From NCBI RefSeq assembly GCF_014642835.1, contig NZ_BMJA01000001.1:723115-787114 (forward strand): a stretch of 64,000 nucleotides of DNA, in the 5' to 3' direction. The translations under genes and the position numbers were made by a program. The notes beneath the pieces are model-generated. The model ran no database searches. It saw only the letters and a list, made by a program, of their open reading frames with translations, and was not told the DNA's origin. Origin of the DNA: Dyella nitratireducens (lineage in GTDB: Bacteria > Pseudomonadota > Gammaproteobacteria > Xanthomonadales > Rhodanobacteraceae). The first letter of the stretch is position 1. The number at the start of each line of letters is the position of its first letter. This document shows positions 8,755-18,878 of the stretch, one piece after another.

Positions 8755-10037
8755 CTGACCTTGTTTTCCATGGACTGCGCAGACGCTGCAGCGGCCGCAC
8801 CCATCACCCTGCGATTAACGAAATACATCAGCACGAACGACGCCAGCGTGGTGCACACCAGGATGTCGCCCAGCACGTCGAAATGCCGCAGCCTGCCGTC
8901 ACCCAACTGCACCACCACCATGCCGCCGAGCATGGCAGCAAGTCCCCCAGACATCTGCTGCAGCGACGAACTGATCGACATATAGGCGCCGCGATCAGCT
9001 GGCTTTGGCAAAGCGGACATCAAGGCCGATGACGAAATGATGCGCGAGAAGATACCGATCTGCAGCAACGCACTGATCGTGATCAAGGTCCACAGCGGCA
9101 CGTTGGACAACCGCGTATAGATCAGCACCATGATGATCGTCACCACGCAACCGAAGGCGAACACACGAAACTTGCCGAAAGCATCGCTTGCCTTGCCAAG
9201 CAATGGCCCCATCACCGCCGACACCAAACCCGTTATCAGATACACCACCGACAACATCTCGATCGGAATGCCGACGTTGTGCACCACGAACAAGGTGGAA
9301 TACGGCATCAGCAAAAAGCCGCCCATGGTCAGCAGCGCCGTAGTGATGAAGCCGATCAGATAGGAACGGGTGCTCAAGGTATGCAGCAGGTGATGCAGCG
9401 GTTTCTTGTCCGGACGCAGCGCCAGATGTGCATTGACCGGGCGCAGGCGCCCGATGATGGTGCCACCGACCACCGTGCATACCACCACGATCAGGAAAAA
9501 CGGCGAGTTCCAACCCCAATGGGCAGACAGCCACAAACTCAGCGGTAGGCCGAGCACTGTGCTGGCCGCGAATGCCGATTGGATGAAACCCATCACGCGT
9601 CCACGCATGGCCAGCGGGAACAGATCGGTAACGATGGCCATGGACGCCGCACCCACCACGCCGGCGAACAAGCCGGTGAACATGCGCGCCAGCAGCAGCA
9701 ACACGTAGGTGTGAGCGAGCGCGCAAAACAAGGTGCCGAGCATGAAGCCGGCATAGAAAACCAGCAGGAGTTTTTTACGGTCGAACCGGTCGGCAAAGCC
9801 TGCCGCCAGAATGCCCGACACCGCTGCGGCAAATGCATAAGCCGAAACCACGTCGCCGAATTGTGCCGGCGTGATGTGCAGGGCCGGCACGACCAGCGCA
9901 CCCAACGGCGCCAGCAACATGAAGTCCAGCACGATGGTGAACTGCAGGAAAGCCAGCACGGCCACCACGAATTTTTGGTAACCGGAAAAGCCCATGCCGC
10001 CTGATTCGGCGGCACGCGAGGGCGAGGCAGTAGTCAC
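8742..10037 (-). CDS. Major facilitator efflux transporter (DHA1/AraJ-like)
   Basis: A 431-residue inner-membrane protein with 12 predicted membrane segments. The family signature in loop 2-3 is GFADRFDRKKLLLVF (G-x-x-x-D-R-x-x-R/K-R/K), and the first half has the multidrug/sugar efflux wording typical of DHA1 proteins (MFTGLFAGVVGAASMAIVTDLFP). It probably exports small molecules by proton antiport; the substrate cannot be inferred. The start is GTG at 10037, six nt after AGGAG. The promoter 55-83 nt upstream contains a perfect palindrome, so a repressor probably controls expression, but no regulator gene is adjacent. Confidence 0.85.
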   Translation of the reverse strand: MTTASPSRAAESGGMGFSGYQKFVVAVLAFLQFTIVLDFMLLAPLGALVVPALHITPAQFGDVVSAYAFAAAVSGILAAGFADRFDRKKLLLVFYAGFMLGTLFCALAHTYVLLLLARMFTGLFAGVVGAASMAIVTDLFPLAMRGRVMGFIQSAFAASTVLGLPLSLWLSAHWGWNSPFFLIVVVCTVVGGTIIGRLRPVNAHLALRPDKKPLHHLLHTLSTRSYLIGFITTALLTMGGFLLMPYSTLFVVHNVGIPIEMLSVVYLITGLVSAVMGPLLGKASDAFGKFRVFAFGCVVTIIMVLIYTRLSNVPLWTLITISALLQIGIFSRIISSSALMSALPKPADRGAYMSISSSLQQMSGGLAAMLGGMVVVQLGDGRLRHFDVLGDILVCTTLASFVLMYFVNRRVMGAAAAASAQSMENKVSQES

Positions 10038-10091
10038 AGAAGACTCCTAGGGCGAACCTTCCCAAGGTTCACGCGGATGCGGGGATGTCGC

Positions 10092-10120
10092 AGGATACGA
10101 TTTCGATATATCGAAATCAA
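10092..10120 (-). promoter_or_regulatory. Sigma-70-type promoter with embedded 20-bp palindromic operator
   Basis: On the minus strand the promoter reads TTGATT, a 17-nt spacer, then TATCCT. The perfect palindrome GATTTCGATATATCGAAATC occupies 10099-10118 and fills nearly the whole spacer plus the end of the -35 box. A dimeric repressor bound there would block RNA polymerase directly. A second, smaller inverted repeat (GAACCTT-CCC-AAGGTTC, 10054-10070) lies in the 5' leader. The TCGATATATCGA-type core recalls operators of small winged-helix repressors such as PadR-like proteins, but the family is a guess. Confidence 0.75.
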
Positions 10121-10252
10121 GCCTTTTCTGGCAGGTCGAACCAACAAACTTCTGCATCGAGCGTCATGTGCTCGACACAATTGTCCTGTTGCATCACGAG
10201 AGCCCGCTGCGGCGATTGATTCCGCCTTTGCGCTGCGTTAGCGTTGCCCGCC

Positions 10253-10510
10253 ATGGTCAAGCCCACTTCTGCTCCCGCTGAAACGCCTCCGGTTGCCGAC
10301 TTCGAGCATTCACTGGATGAGCTCGAACAACTGGTGGCACGTATGGAAGGGGGCGAGATGAGCCTGGATGAATCGCTCAGCGCTTTCGAACGCGGTATCG
10401 GCCTCTATCGCCACTGCCAGCAGGCGCTCGACCAAGCCGAATTGCGCGTACGCCTGCTGCTTGATCCGGATGCGCCGGATAAAGCCGAGCCGTTCGAGCC
10501 GGAAGCCTGA
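10253..10510 (+). CDS. xseB: Exodeoxyribonuclease VII small subunit XseB
   Basis: An 85-residue protein matching XseB, the small subunit that binds several copies per XseA to form the single-strand-specific exonuclease VII. The diagnostic helical hairpin is present: [26 protein letters not shown], then [19 protein letters not shown]. The ATG at 10253 gives the normal N-terminus; a TTG three codons earlier is in frame but has no better ribosome-binding site. In many gammaproteobacteria ispA and dxs follow xseB; here the gene is followed directly by a repeat element and a convergent gene, so that arrangement is not kept. Confidence 0.93.
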   Translation: MVKPTSAPAETPPVADFEHSLDELEQLVARMEGGEMSLDESLSAFERGIGLYRHCQQALDQAELRVRLLLDPDAPDKAEPFEPEA

Positions 10511-10522
10511 ATCACATGTCTT

Positions 10523-10588
10523 CGTAGGTTGGGGTGCAAACCCCAACGTTTGCCTGTCCCGCTGTTGGGGTTTGCACCCCAACCTACG
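10523..10588. repeat. REP-type repeat pair (BIME-like), also a likely bidirectional terminator
   Basis: Two palindromes, GTTGGGGT-N4-ACCCCAAC at 10528-10547 and 10564-10583, are embedded in a perfect 25-bp inverted repeat. The left arm, beginning CGTAGGTTGGGG, is the exact reverse complement of the right arm, and 16 nt separate the arms. The element sits between two converging genes, the typical place for bacterial interspersed mosaic elements. A single related copy is at 13376-13408. No RAYT transposase gene is seen in the window. Confidence 0.8.
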
Positions 10589-10603
10589 ATCGCGATAGCT
10601 GGC

Positions 10604-11038
10604 TTACTTGATCAACCGAAGCGTGAACGGATAACGGTAACGCACGCCTTCATTGGCCTTCACGCCAGCGATGATCGTCAGCACCAGCCATCCGATGCCG
10701 ATAATCACCCAAAGTGGAATCGCGATGATCAGGCCAATCCCGAACGTAATGGCCGACAGCACCAACAACACCAGGGTGGCGATCGCCACGGAGATGTTGA
10801 AATTCAAGGCTTCCTTGGCCTGATCGGCGACGAAAGGCATGGTGTCTTTCTTCACCAGCCAGATCACCAGCGGGCCGATGAAACAGCCCCAGCCGGCACC
10901 CAGCGAGGCGGTGAGCAAAGCACCCAGCAAGGCTGAGAGATGCGCAAACATCGCCCAGGTACGCTCTTCGGCAGGAATGTCGCCACCGATGTGCTCGCTC
11001 GGTGGAGGCGGTACAACGGACTCGGGCGGAACGCTCAT
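10604..11038 (-). CDS. DUF4870 (Tic20-like) membrane protein
   Basis: A 144-residue inner-membrane protein with a Pro-rich cytoplasmic N-terminus and three to four hydrophobic segments. The family markers are EERTWAMFAHLSALLGAL near the start, then a central VADQAKEALNFNISV motif and a final YRYPFTLRLIK. DUF4870 proteins are widespread and their function is unknown. The second ATG (11038) is chosen because AAAGGAG lies six nt before it, whereas the same GGAG overlaps the first ATG at 11044. The gene stands alone between a REP-type element and pmbA. Confidence 0.85.
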   Translation of the reverse strand: MSVPPESVVPPPPSEHIGGDIPAEERTWAMFAHLSALLGALLTASLGAGWGCFIGPLVIWLVKKDTMPFVADQAKEALNFNISVAIATLVLLVLSAITFGIGLIIAIPLWVIIGIGWLVLTIIAGVKANEGVRYRYPFTLRLIK

Positions 11039-11129
11039 AAGCATCTCCTTTCAAGTCGTGCAAACGCCGGCCCATGCCGGTGAAAACATCCTAGCAGGGT
11101 GCGCAGGAACTTGCTGCGCAGCTTTTGGC

Positions 11130-12500
11130 CTACTCGCCCGCGATCGTCATGCGGTCGATCAGAATCGAACCAGTGAGCAAATGTGATCGCTTGTCCACGT
11201 CGCCACCCACGGCCACGATGCCCGTGTACATATCGCGCAAGTTGGCAGCGATAGTGATTTCTTCTACCGGATAGGCGATTTCGCCGTTTTCCACCCAGAA
11301 GCCCGCCGCACCGCGCGAATAGTCGCCAGTGATGGTGTTGACGCCCTGCCCCATCACTTCAGTGACAAGCAAACCGGTACCAAGCCGGCGCAACATGCTG
11401 TTGAAGTCGTCCGCCGCGCCGCCATCGGCGTGTCCTGGTTCGACTATCAGGTTGTGAATGCCACCGGCATTCCCGGTGGATTCCAACCCGAGCTTGCGTG
11501 CCGAGTAGCTACCCAGGACATAGCGTGCGAGCACGCCGTTTTCGATTAGCGTGCTATCGCGCGTCGCAACGCCTTCGGCATCGAACGCGCCCGAGCCCTG
11601 TCCGCGCTGCAGATGCGGATACTCCACGATATTCAACCATGTGGGCATGATTTGCTTGCCGGCATGATCCAGCAGAAAGCTTGCGCGACGATACAGCGCG
11701 CCACCGCTTACCGCGCCGATCAGGTGACCGATCAGCCCTCGCGCGATCTCCGGTGAGAACAGCACCGCCGATTGCCGCGTCGACAAACGCCGCGCGCCCA
11801 GGCGGGCAAGCGTACGTTCGGCGGCCTTGTCACCCAGCACCCGCGCGCTCATGAAATCGCCAGCGCTACGCACACTGTCGTACCAGTAATCGCGCTGCAT
11901 GCCTGCTTCGTCCCCCGCGATCAGCGCTACCGACAGCGAATGCCGCGTACCGCGCTCACGCCCTACGAAGCCATGCGAGTTGGCGTAAACGGACACGCTC
12001 TCGCCCATCTGTACGCTGGCGCCATCGGAATTGGTGATACCGGCATGGGCGCGTCCAGCCGCTTCAATCTCCTGGCCCAATGCAATGGCCTGCGGCGTGT
12101 CGATGGCCCACGGATGCCATAGGTCGAGATCGGGAAACTGCGTGGCCATACGCGCAGCATCGGCAAGGCCGGACGCTTCGTCTTCTTCCGTGTACTGCGC
12201 AATGGCGCAAGCCTGATCCAGGGTCGCCTGGATGGAATCCGCATTCAGGTCGGCGGTGCTGGCCGAACCCTTGCGCTTGCCGAAATAGACGGTGAGGCCA
12301 AAGCCGCGGTCGCGCGTGTGTTCGACCGTTTCCACCTCGCCCAGGCGCACGTTGATGTTGAGGCCGGTATCGATGCTGGCCGACACCTCCGCCTGGCTGG
12401 CGCCAGCGGCGCGGGCGCGGCGGATCACATCTTCGGCCAGCTCGGCCAACCGGTCGAGTTCACGCTGGCTTGCGTCCTGGCTGATGGCAACATCGCTCAC
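11130..12500 (-). CDS. pmbA: PmbA/TldE, non-catalytic partner of the TldD metalloprotease
   Basis: A 456-residue TldE/PmbA-family protein. In E. coli TldD and TldE form a heterodimeric protease that trims peptides such as the microcin B17 precursor and degrades the antitoxin CcdA. This subunit has the family pattern (DRGFGLTVYFGKRKGSASTADL, ENGVLARYVLGSYSARKLG, GIHNLIVEPG, TEVMGQGVNTITGDYSRGAAGFWVENG) but no HEXXXH zinc motif, as expected for TldE. The tldD partner is encoded at 13442-14881 on the same strand, separated by two plus-strand genes, so the pair is not co-transcribed from adjacent frames. Confidence 0.95.
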   Translation of the reverse strand: MSDVAISQDASQRELDRLAELAEDVIRRARAAGASQAEVSASIDTGLNINVRLGEVETVEHTRDRGFGLTVYFGKRKGSASTADLNADSIQATLDQACAIAQYTEEDEASGLADAARMATQFPDLDLWHPWAIDTPQAIALGQEIEAAGRAHAGITNSDGASVQMGESVSVYANSHGFVGRERGTRHSLSVALIAGDEAGMQRDYWYDSVRSAGDFMSARVLGDKAAERTLARLGARRLSTRQSAVLFSPEIARGLIGHLIGAVSGGALYRRASFLLDHAGKQIMPTWLNIVEYPHLQRGQGSGAFDAEGVATRDSTLIENGVLARYVLGSYSARKLGLESTGNAGGIHNLIVEPGHADGGAADDFNSMLRRLGTGLLVTEVMGQGVNTITGDYSRGAAGFWVENGEIAYPVEEITIAANLRDMYTGIVAVGGDVDKRSHLLTGSILIDRMTIAGE

Positions 12501-12607
12501 TTAGGGCTTCCTATGGGGCTCGTGGATACAATGGGCAAAGGTGGGGCCGCCTGGACCCATTGCCAATACCAGACATCAAACACCGAAGGTTGCCATAGGA
12601 GCGGCCC

Positions 12608-12859
12608 ATGTCCATAGCCACCGGCATCTATCGTCACTACAAAGGCCAGAGTTACCGCGTGATCGGCACCGCCCGGCACAGCGAAACCATGGAGGAGCTG
12701 GTCGTCTACCAGGCGCTGTACGGCGACCACAGCCTGTGGGTACGGCCGGCCGCCATGTTCGCCGAAACGGTAGAGCTGGAGGGCGAACCCATTCCCCGCT
12801 TCGCCCTGGTCGAAGCCACGCCGCCCGAATTTCCCCAGTCTGACCGGAATACGCTGTGA
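12608..12859 (+). CDS. DUF1653 small protein
   Basis: An 83-residue soluble protein that is almost entirely a DUF1653 domain: [20 protein letters not shown], then [28 protein letters not shown] and PRFALVE. The function of the family is unknown; it occurs alone or fused to enzymes. AGGAG six nt before the ATG supports the start. The stop codon overlaps the GTG of darP (GTGA), implying translational coupling, and the gene diverges from pmbA across a 107-nt spacer. Confidence 0.88.
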   Translation: MSIATGIYRHYKGQSYRVIGTARHSETMEELVVYQALYGDHSLWVRPAAMFAETVELEGEPIPRFALVEATPPEFPQSDRNTL

Positions 12860-13380
12860 ACCGCACTTACACTGACGATCCCGACCACGACTACGGCCCT
12901 ACCCGCACGCAACAGCGGCGCGACGCCTTGGCCGTGCTGTCGCTCGCCTCGCAACTGGCGGATATGCCGCCGGCCAAGCTTGTCCGCGCAAACCTGCCGG
13001 ACGACGTGCTGCGCGAAATCGACAACCTGCGACGCATCACTTCGCATATCGCCCGCAAACGCCAGCTTGGTTTTCTTGCCAAGGTGATGCGGCGCCACGA
13101 CGACGAGGCGTTTGATGGCGCCCGCGCATTGCTCGGCGAAAATCGCGAACAGCAACGTAAAGAAACCGCTGCCATGCATCGCGTGGAAGCGCTGCGTGAG
13201 CGCTTGCTGGACAGTGACGACGCACTGCAGGAATTGATCGACCAGCATCCCGACATCGATCGTCAGCACTTGCGTTCGTTGATTCGCCAGGCGCGCATCG
13301 AGCGCGATGCGAACAAATCACCGCGAGCGTATCGAGAGATTTTTCAGTTGCTGAAGATGCTAAACGAAGACGATGCGTAG
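12856..13380 (+). CDS. darP: DarP/YjgA, 50S ribosomal subunit assembly factor (DUF615)
   Basis: A 174-residue, charged, largely helical protein of the YjgA family, in E. coli a late 50S assembly factor that binds near the peptidyl-transferase centre. Diagnostic stretches are [13 protein letters not shown] near residue 16, [22 protein letters not shown] at 55-76, and the C-terminal [29 protein letters not shown]. The start is GTG at 12856, overlapping the DUF1653 stop. The darP-pmbA-tldD neighbourhood is conserved in gammaproteobacteria, which supports the call. A REP-like palindrome begins at the stop codon. Confidence 0.93.
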   Translation: MNRTYTDDPDHDYGPTRTQQRRDALAVLSLASQLADMPPAKLVRANLPDDVLREIDNLRRITSHIARKRQLGFLAKVMRRHDDEAFDGARALLGENREQQRKETAAMHRVEALRERLLDSDDALQELIDQHPDIDRQHLRSLIRQARIERDANKSPRAYREIFQLLKMLNEDDA

Positions 13381-13408
13381 GTTGGGGTGAGCGAACGCGA
13401 ACCCCAAC
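13376..13408. repeat. Single REP-like palindrome
   Basis: GTTGGGGT (13381-13388), a 12-nt loop, then ACCCCAAC (13401-13408), preceded by CGTAG exactly as in the element at 10523. It begins inside the darP stop codon and lies between two converging genes, so it may double as a transcription terminator. It is a solitary copy with a longer loop than the paired element. Confidence 0.7.
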
Positions 13409-13441
13409 ATCGCCATGTGCATCACCAGGCGCACAACCTGT

Positions 13442-14881
13442 TCATGACGCCGTACCACCCACCGTCATGCTTTCTACGCGCAGCGTCGGCTGTCCCACAC
13501 CTACCGGCACACTTTGACCGTCCTTACCGCACACGCCGATGCCTTCATCGAGTGCGAGATCGTTACCGATCATCGATACGCGCGTGAGCACATCCGGGCC
13601 GCTGCCGATCAGGGTGGCGCCTTTTACCGGGGTGGTGACCTTGCCATCTTCGATCAGGTAGGCCTCGCTGGCGGAGAACACGAACTTGCCGTTGGTGATG
13701 TCCACCTGGCCACCGCCGAAATTCACGGCATACAAGCCTTTCTTCACCGAACGGATGATTTCCTGCGGATCATGCTGGCCGGCCAGCATGTAGGTGTTGG
13801 TCATGCGCGGCATCGGCAATTGCGCGAAGGATTCGCGGCGACCGTTACCGGTGGGCGCCATGCCCATCAGGCGCGCGTTGAGCTTGTCTTGCATGTAGCC
13901 CCTTAGGATGCCGTCCTCGATCAGCGTGGTGCACGAGGTAGGCGTACCCTCGTCGTCCACGGTCAGCGAACCACGGCGGCCGGGCAAGGTGCCGTCATCG
14001 ACCACAGTGACACCGGGTGCCGCGACGCGCTGGCCGATGCGACCGGCGAAAGCAGAGCTGCCCTTGCGATTGAAGTCGCCCTCCAGGCCATGGCCAATCG
14101 CCTCGTGCAACAGCACGCCAGGCCAGCCGGGACCGAGCACCACCGTCATCATGCCAGCGGGCGCATCGACGGCATCCAGGTTTACCAATGCCTGGCGCAC
14201 GGCTTCATCCGCAAACGCCTTGGCACGCCCATTTTCGAGCAATTCGCGATAACCGTAGCGACCACCGCCACCGGCATAACCCTGCTCACGGCGACCGTTC
14301 TGCTCGACGATCACCTGCACGGACAGCCGCACCAGTGGACGTACATCGGCGGCCAAGGTGCCGTCGGAACCGGCGATCAGCACGGTATCGAGCGTGGCGT
14401 TGATGCTTACGATCACCTGCTTTACGCGCGGATCGCGTGAACGCGCATAGGCGTCCACTTCGCGCAGCACGGCAATCTTGTCCGGGTTGGGCAGGCTTTC
14501 TACCGGATCGATCGCGGGATAAAGCGGCTTCACCCCATGTAACGCCAGCGGCTTGCCCGCGCCGTTGCCGCCTTGCGCGATGGCGCGCGCAGCCTTGGAT
14601 GCCTCCAGCAACTGCGGCAGGACGATTTCATCGGAATAGGCAAAGCCGGTCTTTTCGCCACTGATCGCGCGTACACCTACGCCTTGCTCGATAGAGTGGG
14701 TACCGTCCTTGACGATACCTTCTTCCAGCGCCCAGGACTCGCTGCGTGAATGCTGAAAATAAAGATCAGCGGCATCGATGGCCGGTCCCATCAGCTGCGT
14801 GAACACGCGTTCGAGATCGCCGGTGGCCAGGCCGCCGGGAGTGAGCAAGCGGCGTTCGGCCTGGGCGATAAGGGTGCTCAT
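13442..14881 (-). CDS. tldD: TldD zinc metalloprotease, catalytic subunit
   Basis: A 479-residue TldD. It carries the HEXXXH zinc motif as HEAIGH near residue 258, inside [21 protein letters not shown], the signature of the catalytic subunit of the TldD/TldE protease. Further family stretches are [16 protein letters not shown] and [19 protein letters not shown] at the C-terminus. The ATG at 14881 gives the normal N-terminus ([13 protein letters not shown]); the same frame stays open about 117 codons further upstream but that extension is low-complexity Arg/Pro-rich and not TldD. It is the last gene of the rng-yhdP-tldD set, an order also seen in E. coli. Confidence 0.96.
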   Translation of the reverse strand: MSTLIAQAERRLLTPGGLATGDLERVFTQLMGPAIDAADLYFQHSRSESWALEEGIVKDGTHSIEQGVGVRAISGEKTGFAYSDEIVLPQLLEASKAARAIAQGGNGAGKPLALHGVKPLYPAIDPVESLPNPDKIAVLREVDAYARSRDPRVKQVIVSINATLDTVLIAGSDGTLAADVRPLVRLSVQVIVEQNGRREQGYAGGGGRYGYRELLENGRAKAFADEAVRQALVNLDAVDAPAGMMTVVLGPGWPGVLLHEAIGHGLEGDFNRKGSSAFAGRIGQRVAAPGVTVVDDGTLPGRRGSLTVDDEGTPTSCTTLIEDGILRGYMQDKLNARLMGMAPTGNGRRESFAQLPMPRMTNTYMLAGQHDPQEIIRSVKKGLYAVNFGGGQVDITNGKFVFSASEAYLIEDGKVTTPVKGATLIGSGPDVLTRVSMIGNDLALDEGIGVCGKDGQSVPVGVGQPTLRVESMTVGGTAS

Positions 14882-14954
14882 GCGATGACTACCGTGATGG
14901 TGAGTGAATAACCGAAGTATGGGCGATTCCCGGCGCTTAAAGAGCAGCCAGGCG

Positions 14955-17900
14955 TTAGGGATGCTGCAGCGCGCTGGGTGTGGAGGAAGCAGGCGCCGGC
15001 GCAGGTTTTGTGTCAGCTGGCGCATCCGATGCTGAACTGGCCGGTGCCGGCGCGCTTGGCTGACTGTCGCCGGCCGAGGTGAACACCGGTTTATCCCAGC
15101 TGCCGGTGATGTGATAGCGCTTGATGGCGACGTGATTGAGCCCCTTGCCCAGCACGGTCTGTACGGCCAGACCTGCGGCCGCCCCGATCGGTCCGGCCAC
15201 CACTGCGCCCACCACCGGCAGGCTGTTGCCAATATGGGGAATCACCACCATCTGCTGGTCGTAATCCCGACGACGCAGACCGGTACGGCCTTTGACGCTG
15301 ATCTCCGCGGCAGATCCATGGATTTTCAGGTTATCGGTGTAAGCATTGCCGTTGCTCAGCTTGAAGTCGCCCTTGATCAAGTCGAAGCCGAAGCCCTTGC
15401 CGAACACGTCGTTGAAATCAAATGACAAGCGGCGCGGCAATTCCGCGATGGATGCCAGTCCAAACAGACGCCCGACACCGGGCGATGCCTTTGGAATGCT
15501 GCCGTTGGTGACGTCCACAGCGAGCGTGCCGTCCATGTTGCCCAGCTCGAAGGCCCATGGGCCGCCGGGCCAGGTGGCATTGAGCTGCGCGCGCGTCTTG
15601 CCGCCATCGAAAATGCCGGCAAAACCGAACGCAGTCAGCATCTCGCCCAGATTATTCGCATTGAAATCCACCTGCAGATGCGTGCTGCTCTTGGTCGGCG
15701 CACCGTTCCAATCGCCACTGCCGCTGACCTGCACGCTGTGCGATTGCGTGGAAAGCTGATCGATGTGCATGCCATCGGGCGTGGGCCAGGTTTCCAAACG
15801 CGCTTCGCCGAGCTTGGCATCATCCAGGCGCAAGTCGTGCACCCAGAAATGCAGCGGCGCGATGGTACGTGGATCGATGCCCGTATTGCCCGGATCGGTC
15901 ACTGGTGGCGTCGCTTCACCCGGCTTGTTGGCGAGCGTCGGTTCCTTGGGCCAGTACATGCGCTGCAGGCGTGCGGTGATGCCGCGTTTGTTCAGATCCA
16001 CCGTCGGCACACTGAAGTGACCGGCGGCGGAAGCGCTATCGACGTCAAGCTCCAGCGTGTCCGCCTTGGGCGCGGCAGTGACATGCATATGTGCAAAATC
16101 GCGGCCGAACACTTCGGCGTGCTCGGTATTTACGTCGATACTTTCCAGACTCAGGCCGTTGCCGCTGGCGCCGCCGGCGATCGATTGCTTCACCCAGCCC
16201 GTGACATCCAACTCCGGCGCATCACCGCGAATGCGCATGCCCTTGGCTGGCAACGTGTCGACGTCAGGCATTTGATCGCCGAAGGCAAACGTCGCCGCCA
16301 ACGGCGACGCCTCACCGTTCGGCAAGCGCAGCCGCCCCCGCGCGACCGATCCGAGCTCCACCTGCATTTGCGTGCCTGCTGTCGGCAAACCCAGCGTGAC
16401 ATGCATGGGCAGCGTGCTGTCCGCAGGCTTGTTCAACGGCACCGGAAAATTCAGCGCGACGCCAGATAGCGGCGAATCGATGCTGATCGTTTGGACGTCC
16501 GAACTGCCGTTGTCGCCGTGCGCAAGCTGATAGGCAATGGCGAACTGGCTGCGTCCGTCGGCGATGTCACCCAGCCATTTCAGCTGCGGATAATCTCGCA
16601 GCAATTCCGGCACGGTGTAGTTGCCGTCGAGCTTGGCGGCCAAGACGACATTGGGGTCGCCAGTAGCGCCTGCGATCGCAAGATCCACTTGCGTCGGCTC
16701 TCCGTGGAAACCGCCGGAAAGCGGTCCGGCATGAAATCCGTGCCCGTCGAACGTGGCTGGGCCATTGAGCTTGTCGAGCTGCAACTTCCACTCCGGCGCA
16801 TTCAAATCAACGTCTTTGAATTGCGCGGTGCCATCGAGCAGGAAGTTGTGCATCTCGTGGGTCGGCAGCGACAGGTGGAAATCGAAGTTGCCCGTACCAC
16901 CCAGTTGGAGTTTGGCAAGCACGTCAGCATGCTTGTTCCCGATCGGGCTGTTGCTGACGAAGTTAAGCAAATCGGAGGCATTCCCCTCGCCACTGACATT
17001 GAGATCGAGCGTGGTGTGCGCAAGCTCCGGAATCACCGCCACTGCACGCGTCACCTTGGTGCTCATCGATTCGCCGGTGGCTTCCACCAGCATGCCTGCG
17101 TCGATGAAATTGGCGGTGGCCTGCACGTGTTCGGCCGCCGGCCAGCTCTTGCCGTACTGCAGTGTGAGGTCGCTGATATCGGCGCGCGCCTCGAAGCGGC
17201 CTTCATTGTGATGGAACGGCCAGTTCGCAAGACTGCCGCGCACCAGCACGGCCGCATCATCGATATGGCCGGACACGAATGCCTGATCCAGCCACGCAAT
17301 GGCATGCGGGTTCAAGGAATCGATCGGCCAGAACAACTTGGCCGCCGTGATGTCGGCGTGTGTGAGCGCGAGATAGACATCGAGAAACGGCCGACCGCCC
17401 GCACTCGGCAGATCAATTTCTCCCTGCGCGTTTCCGCCGTAGCCTTGGCCTTCGAAGTCCATGCCCGCGATGCCGATATGCGTGGCGTCTTCATCACGCC
17501 ACGCTGCCATCGTGCCGCCCAATCGGCTCATGACAAAGGGCGTGCGGAACGTGTGTGGATAGTTGATGGTGGTGCTCTGCGTCGGCAATTCCAGCGACAC
17601 GGCTTCCGCATCGCCACGCACTTCACCTTGCAGATGGTCCAAACCCGGCAGCTTGCCGACGGTCGTGATGCCGAGATTGTCGAACACGGCGTCCAAGGTA
17701 TTCAGCCCTGCCGCAGCGCTCCAGTGGAAGTCGGCGTGTTCGATCTGGCCATGCGGCGCGCCTGCACCCAGCCATTGGGCCAGCCCCGGCGACAGGCCCG
17801 GCTTCAAGCCGAGCCATGGCATCAGCGGCGCCAGCTGCAACTTGCTGGCCACGGCACGGATATCGGATTGCGGCGTGCCGAAGTGATTCACGTCCACACG

Positions 17901-18842
17901 CATCGCACCGCCGTCATGATCAGCCCAACGCACGGCATAACCACTGTCGCGGCGGTTGAGTTCGGCCACTCCATTCAATTGTGCGACGTTCACCTTGACG
18001 CCAGCTGGATTGCTGACGACAAGATTTTGCAGATTGAGTTGAAACAGATCGCGCACGATCTGGTTCTCATGCCAATCCATCCACACGGCGATATCGCCAC
18101 GGCCGCTGTCGATGGTGTAGCCGCCCATGTCGAACCCGGCAACCAGGCCGTGCAGATCGGCGTTCTGCGTGGCCATCCAGAACTTGCCGCTCGCACCATC
18201 ATCGCGGAACAAGCCGGCGGCGCTCAGCACACCGGTCGCACCGATCCTGTGGACGCGCGCGCCTACGCGAATATGGCTGCCTTGATGCGTGAGGCGAAGC
18301 TGTTCGGCCAGCAGCGTGTAGCGTTCATTGATGAGCTGGTCATCAATATTGACACGCAAATTGTCCAGCCATAGCTCGACGGATAGATGGCCAAACGAAA
18401 TATGCTGCTGCTCTGCACTGCCAGCTTTGCCGAAGCCGTTGACATGCCAGCGTCCATCGGCATCGCGTGTGATGTCCAGTTCCAGATTGCTGGCCTGCAT
18501 GTTCAACAAATGTCGCGAAGGAAACAGCCAGCCGCCAAAATCCAGTTTCAGATCCACCTCCGGCACCTGAAACGGGGTACTGCCCGCCTCGCCGGGACCG
18601 AAGGTGACGTTGTGCATGATGAAGCGCGGGCCAGAAGGTTCCCAGCGGCCTTGCATCGACACGAAGGTTACCGGCCGCTGCAACTTGGCGCTCAGCTCCT
18701 GCGCCACCCATTCCGGATGTTTCGCCAGCAGCGGCAGCAGCACCTGTGCCAAGGCGGCCGTAAGGGCGAGCGCGATCACCGCTACGCCAACCGTCCAACC
18801 GAGCGCACGCGTCACGCGATGTGTCCAAGCTTGCGACTGCAT
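14955..18842 (-). CDS. yhdP: YhdP, AsmA-like inner membrane lipid-transport protein
   Basis: A 1295-residue protein anchored by one N-terminal membrane helix (about residues 13-38) with a very long periplasmic domain of repeated beta-strands. YhdP belongs with TamB and YdbH to the AsmA-like group thought to bridge the envelope and move phospholipids to the outer membrane. Family markers include [20 protein letters not shown] near the start and, near the end, [20 protein letters not shown] followed by the [13 protein letters not shown] segment. The C-terminal tail is Ala/Pro/Ser-rich. It starts 37 nt after the rng stop and ends 74 nt before tldD, consistent with one operon. Confidence 0.93.
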   Translation of the reverse strand: MQSQAWTHRVTRALGWTVGVAVIALALTAALAQVLLPLLAKHPEWVAQELSAKLQRPVTFVSMQGRWEPSGPRFIMHNVTFGPGEAGSTPFQVPEVDLKLDFGGWLFPSRHLLNMQASNLELDITRDADGRWHVNGFGKAGSAEQQHISFGHLSVELWLDNLRVNIDDQLINERYTLLAEQLRLTHQGSHIRVGARVHRIGATGVLSAAGLFRDDGASGKFWMATQNADLHGLVAGFDMGGYTIDSGRGDIAVWMDWHENQIVRDLFQLNLQNLVVSNPAGVKVNVAQLNGVAELNRRDSGYAVRWADHDGGAMRVDVNHFGTPQSDIRAVASKLQLAPLMPWLGLKPGLSPGLAQWLGAGAPHGQIEHADFHWSAAAGLNTLDAVFDNLGITTVGKLPGLDHLQGEVRGDAEAVSLELPTQSTTINYPHTFRTPFVMSRLGGTMAAWRDEDATHIGIAGMDFEGQGYGGNAQGEIDLPSAGGRPFLDVYLALTHADITAAKLFWPIDSLNPHAIAWLDQAFVSGHIDDAAVLVRGSLANWPFHHNEGRFEARADISDLTLQYGKSWPAAEHVQATANFIDAGMLVEATGESMSTKVTRAVAVIPELAHTTLDLNVSGEGNASDLLNFVSNSPIGNKHADVLAKLQLGGTGNFDFHLSLPTHEMHNFLLDGTAQFKDVDLNAPEWKLQLDKLNGPATFDGHGFHAGPLSGGFHGEPTQVDLAIAGATGDPNVVLAAKLDGNYTVPELLRDYPQLKWLGDIADGRSQFAIAYQLAHGDNGSSDVQTISIDSPLSGVALNFPVPLNKPADSTLPMHVTLGLPTAGTQMQVELGSVARGRLRLPNGEASPLAATFAFGDQMPDVDTLPAKGMRIRGDAPELDVTGWVKQSIAGGASGNGLSLESIDVNTEHAEVFGRDFAHMHVTAAPKADTLELDVDSASAAGHFSVPTVDLNKRGITARLQRMYWPKEPTLANKPGEATPPVTDPGNTGIDPRTIAPLHFWVHDLRLDDAKLGEARLETWPTPDGMHIDQLSTQSHSVQVSGSGDWNGAPTKSSTHLQVDFNANNLGEMLTAFGFAGIFDGGKTRAQLNATWPGGPWAFELGNMDGTLAVDVTNGSIPKASPGVGRLFGLASIAELPRRLSFDFNDVFGKGFGFDLIKGDFKLSNGNAYTDNLKIHGSAAEISVKGRTGLRRRDYDQQMVVIPHIGNSLPVVGAVVAGPIGAAAGLAVQTVLGKGLNHVAIKRYHITGSWDKPVFTSAGDSQPSAPAPASSASDAPADTKPAPAPASSTPSALQHP

Positions 18843-18878
18843 GCTTACCGAGCACCTAGTGCAGGTTCTGCGCCTGCT

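Noticed and set aside
14882..15232. N-terminal extension of tldD by about 117 codons
   Set aside because: The extension overlaps the end of yhdP, is Arg/Pro/Ser-rich, and TldD proteins begin close to MSTLIAQAE.
16491..18374. Open frame of 627 codons on the plus strand opposite yhdP
   Set aside because: Shadow of yhdP; no family resemblance and it is not arranged with neighbours.
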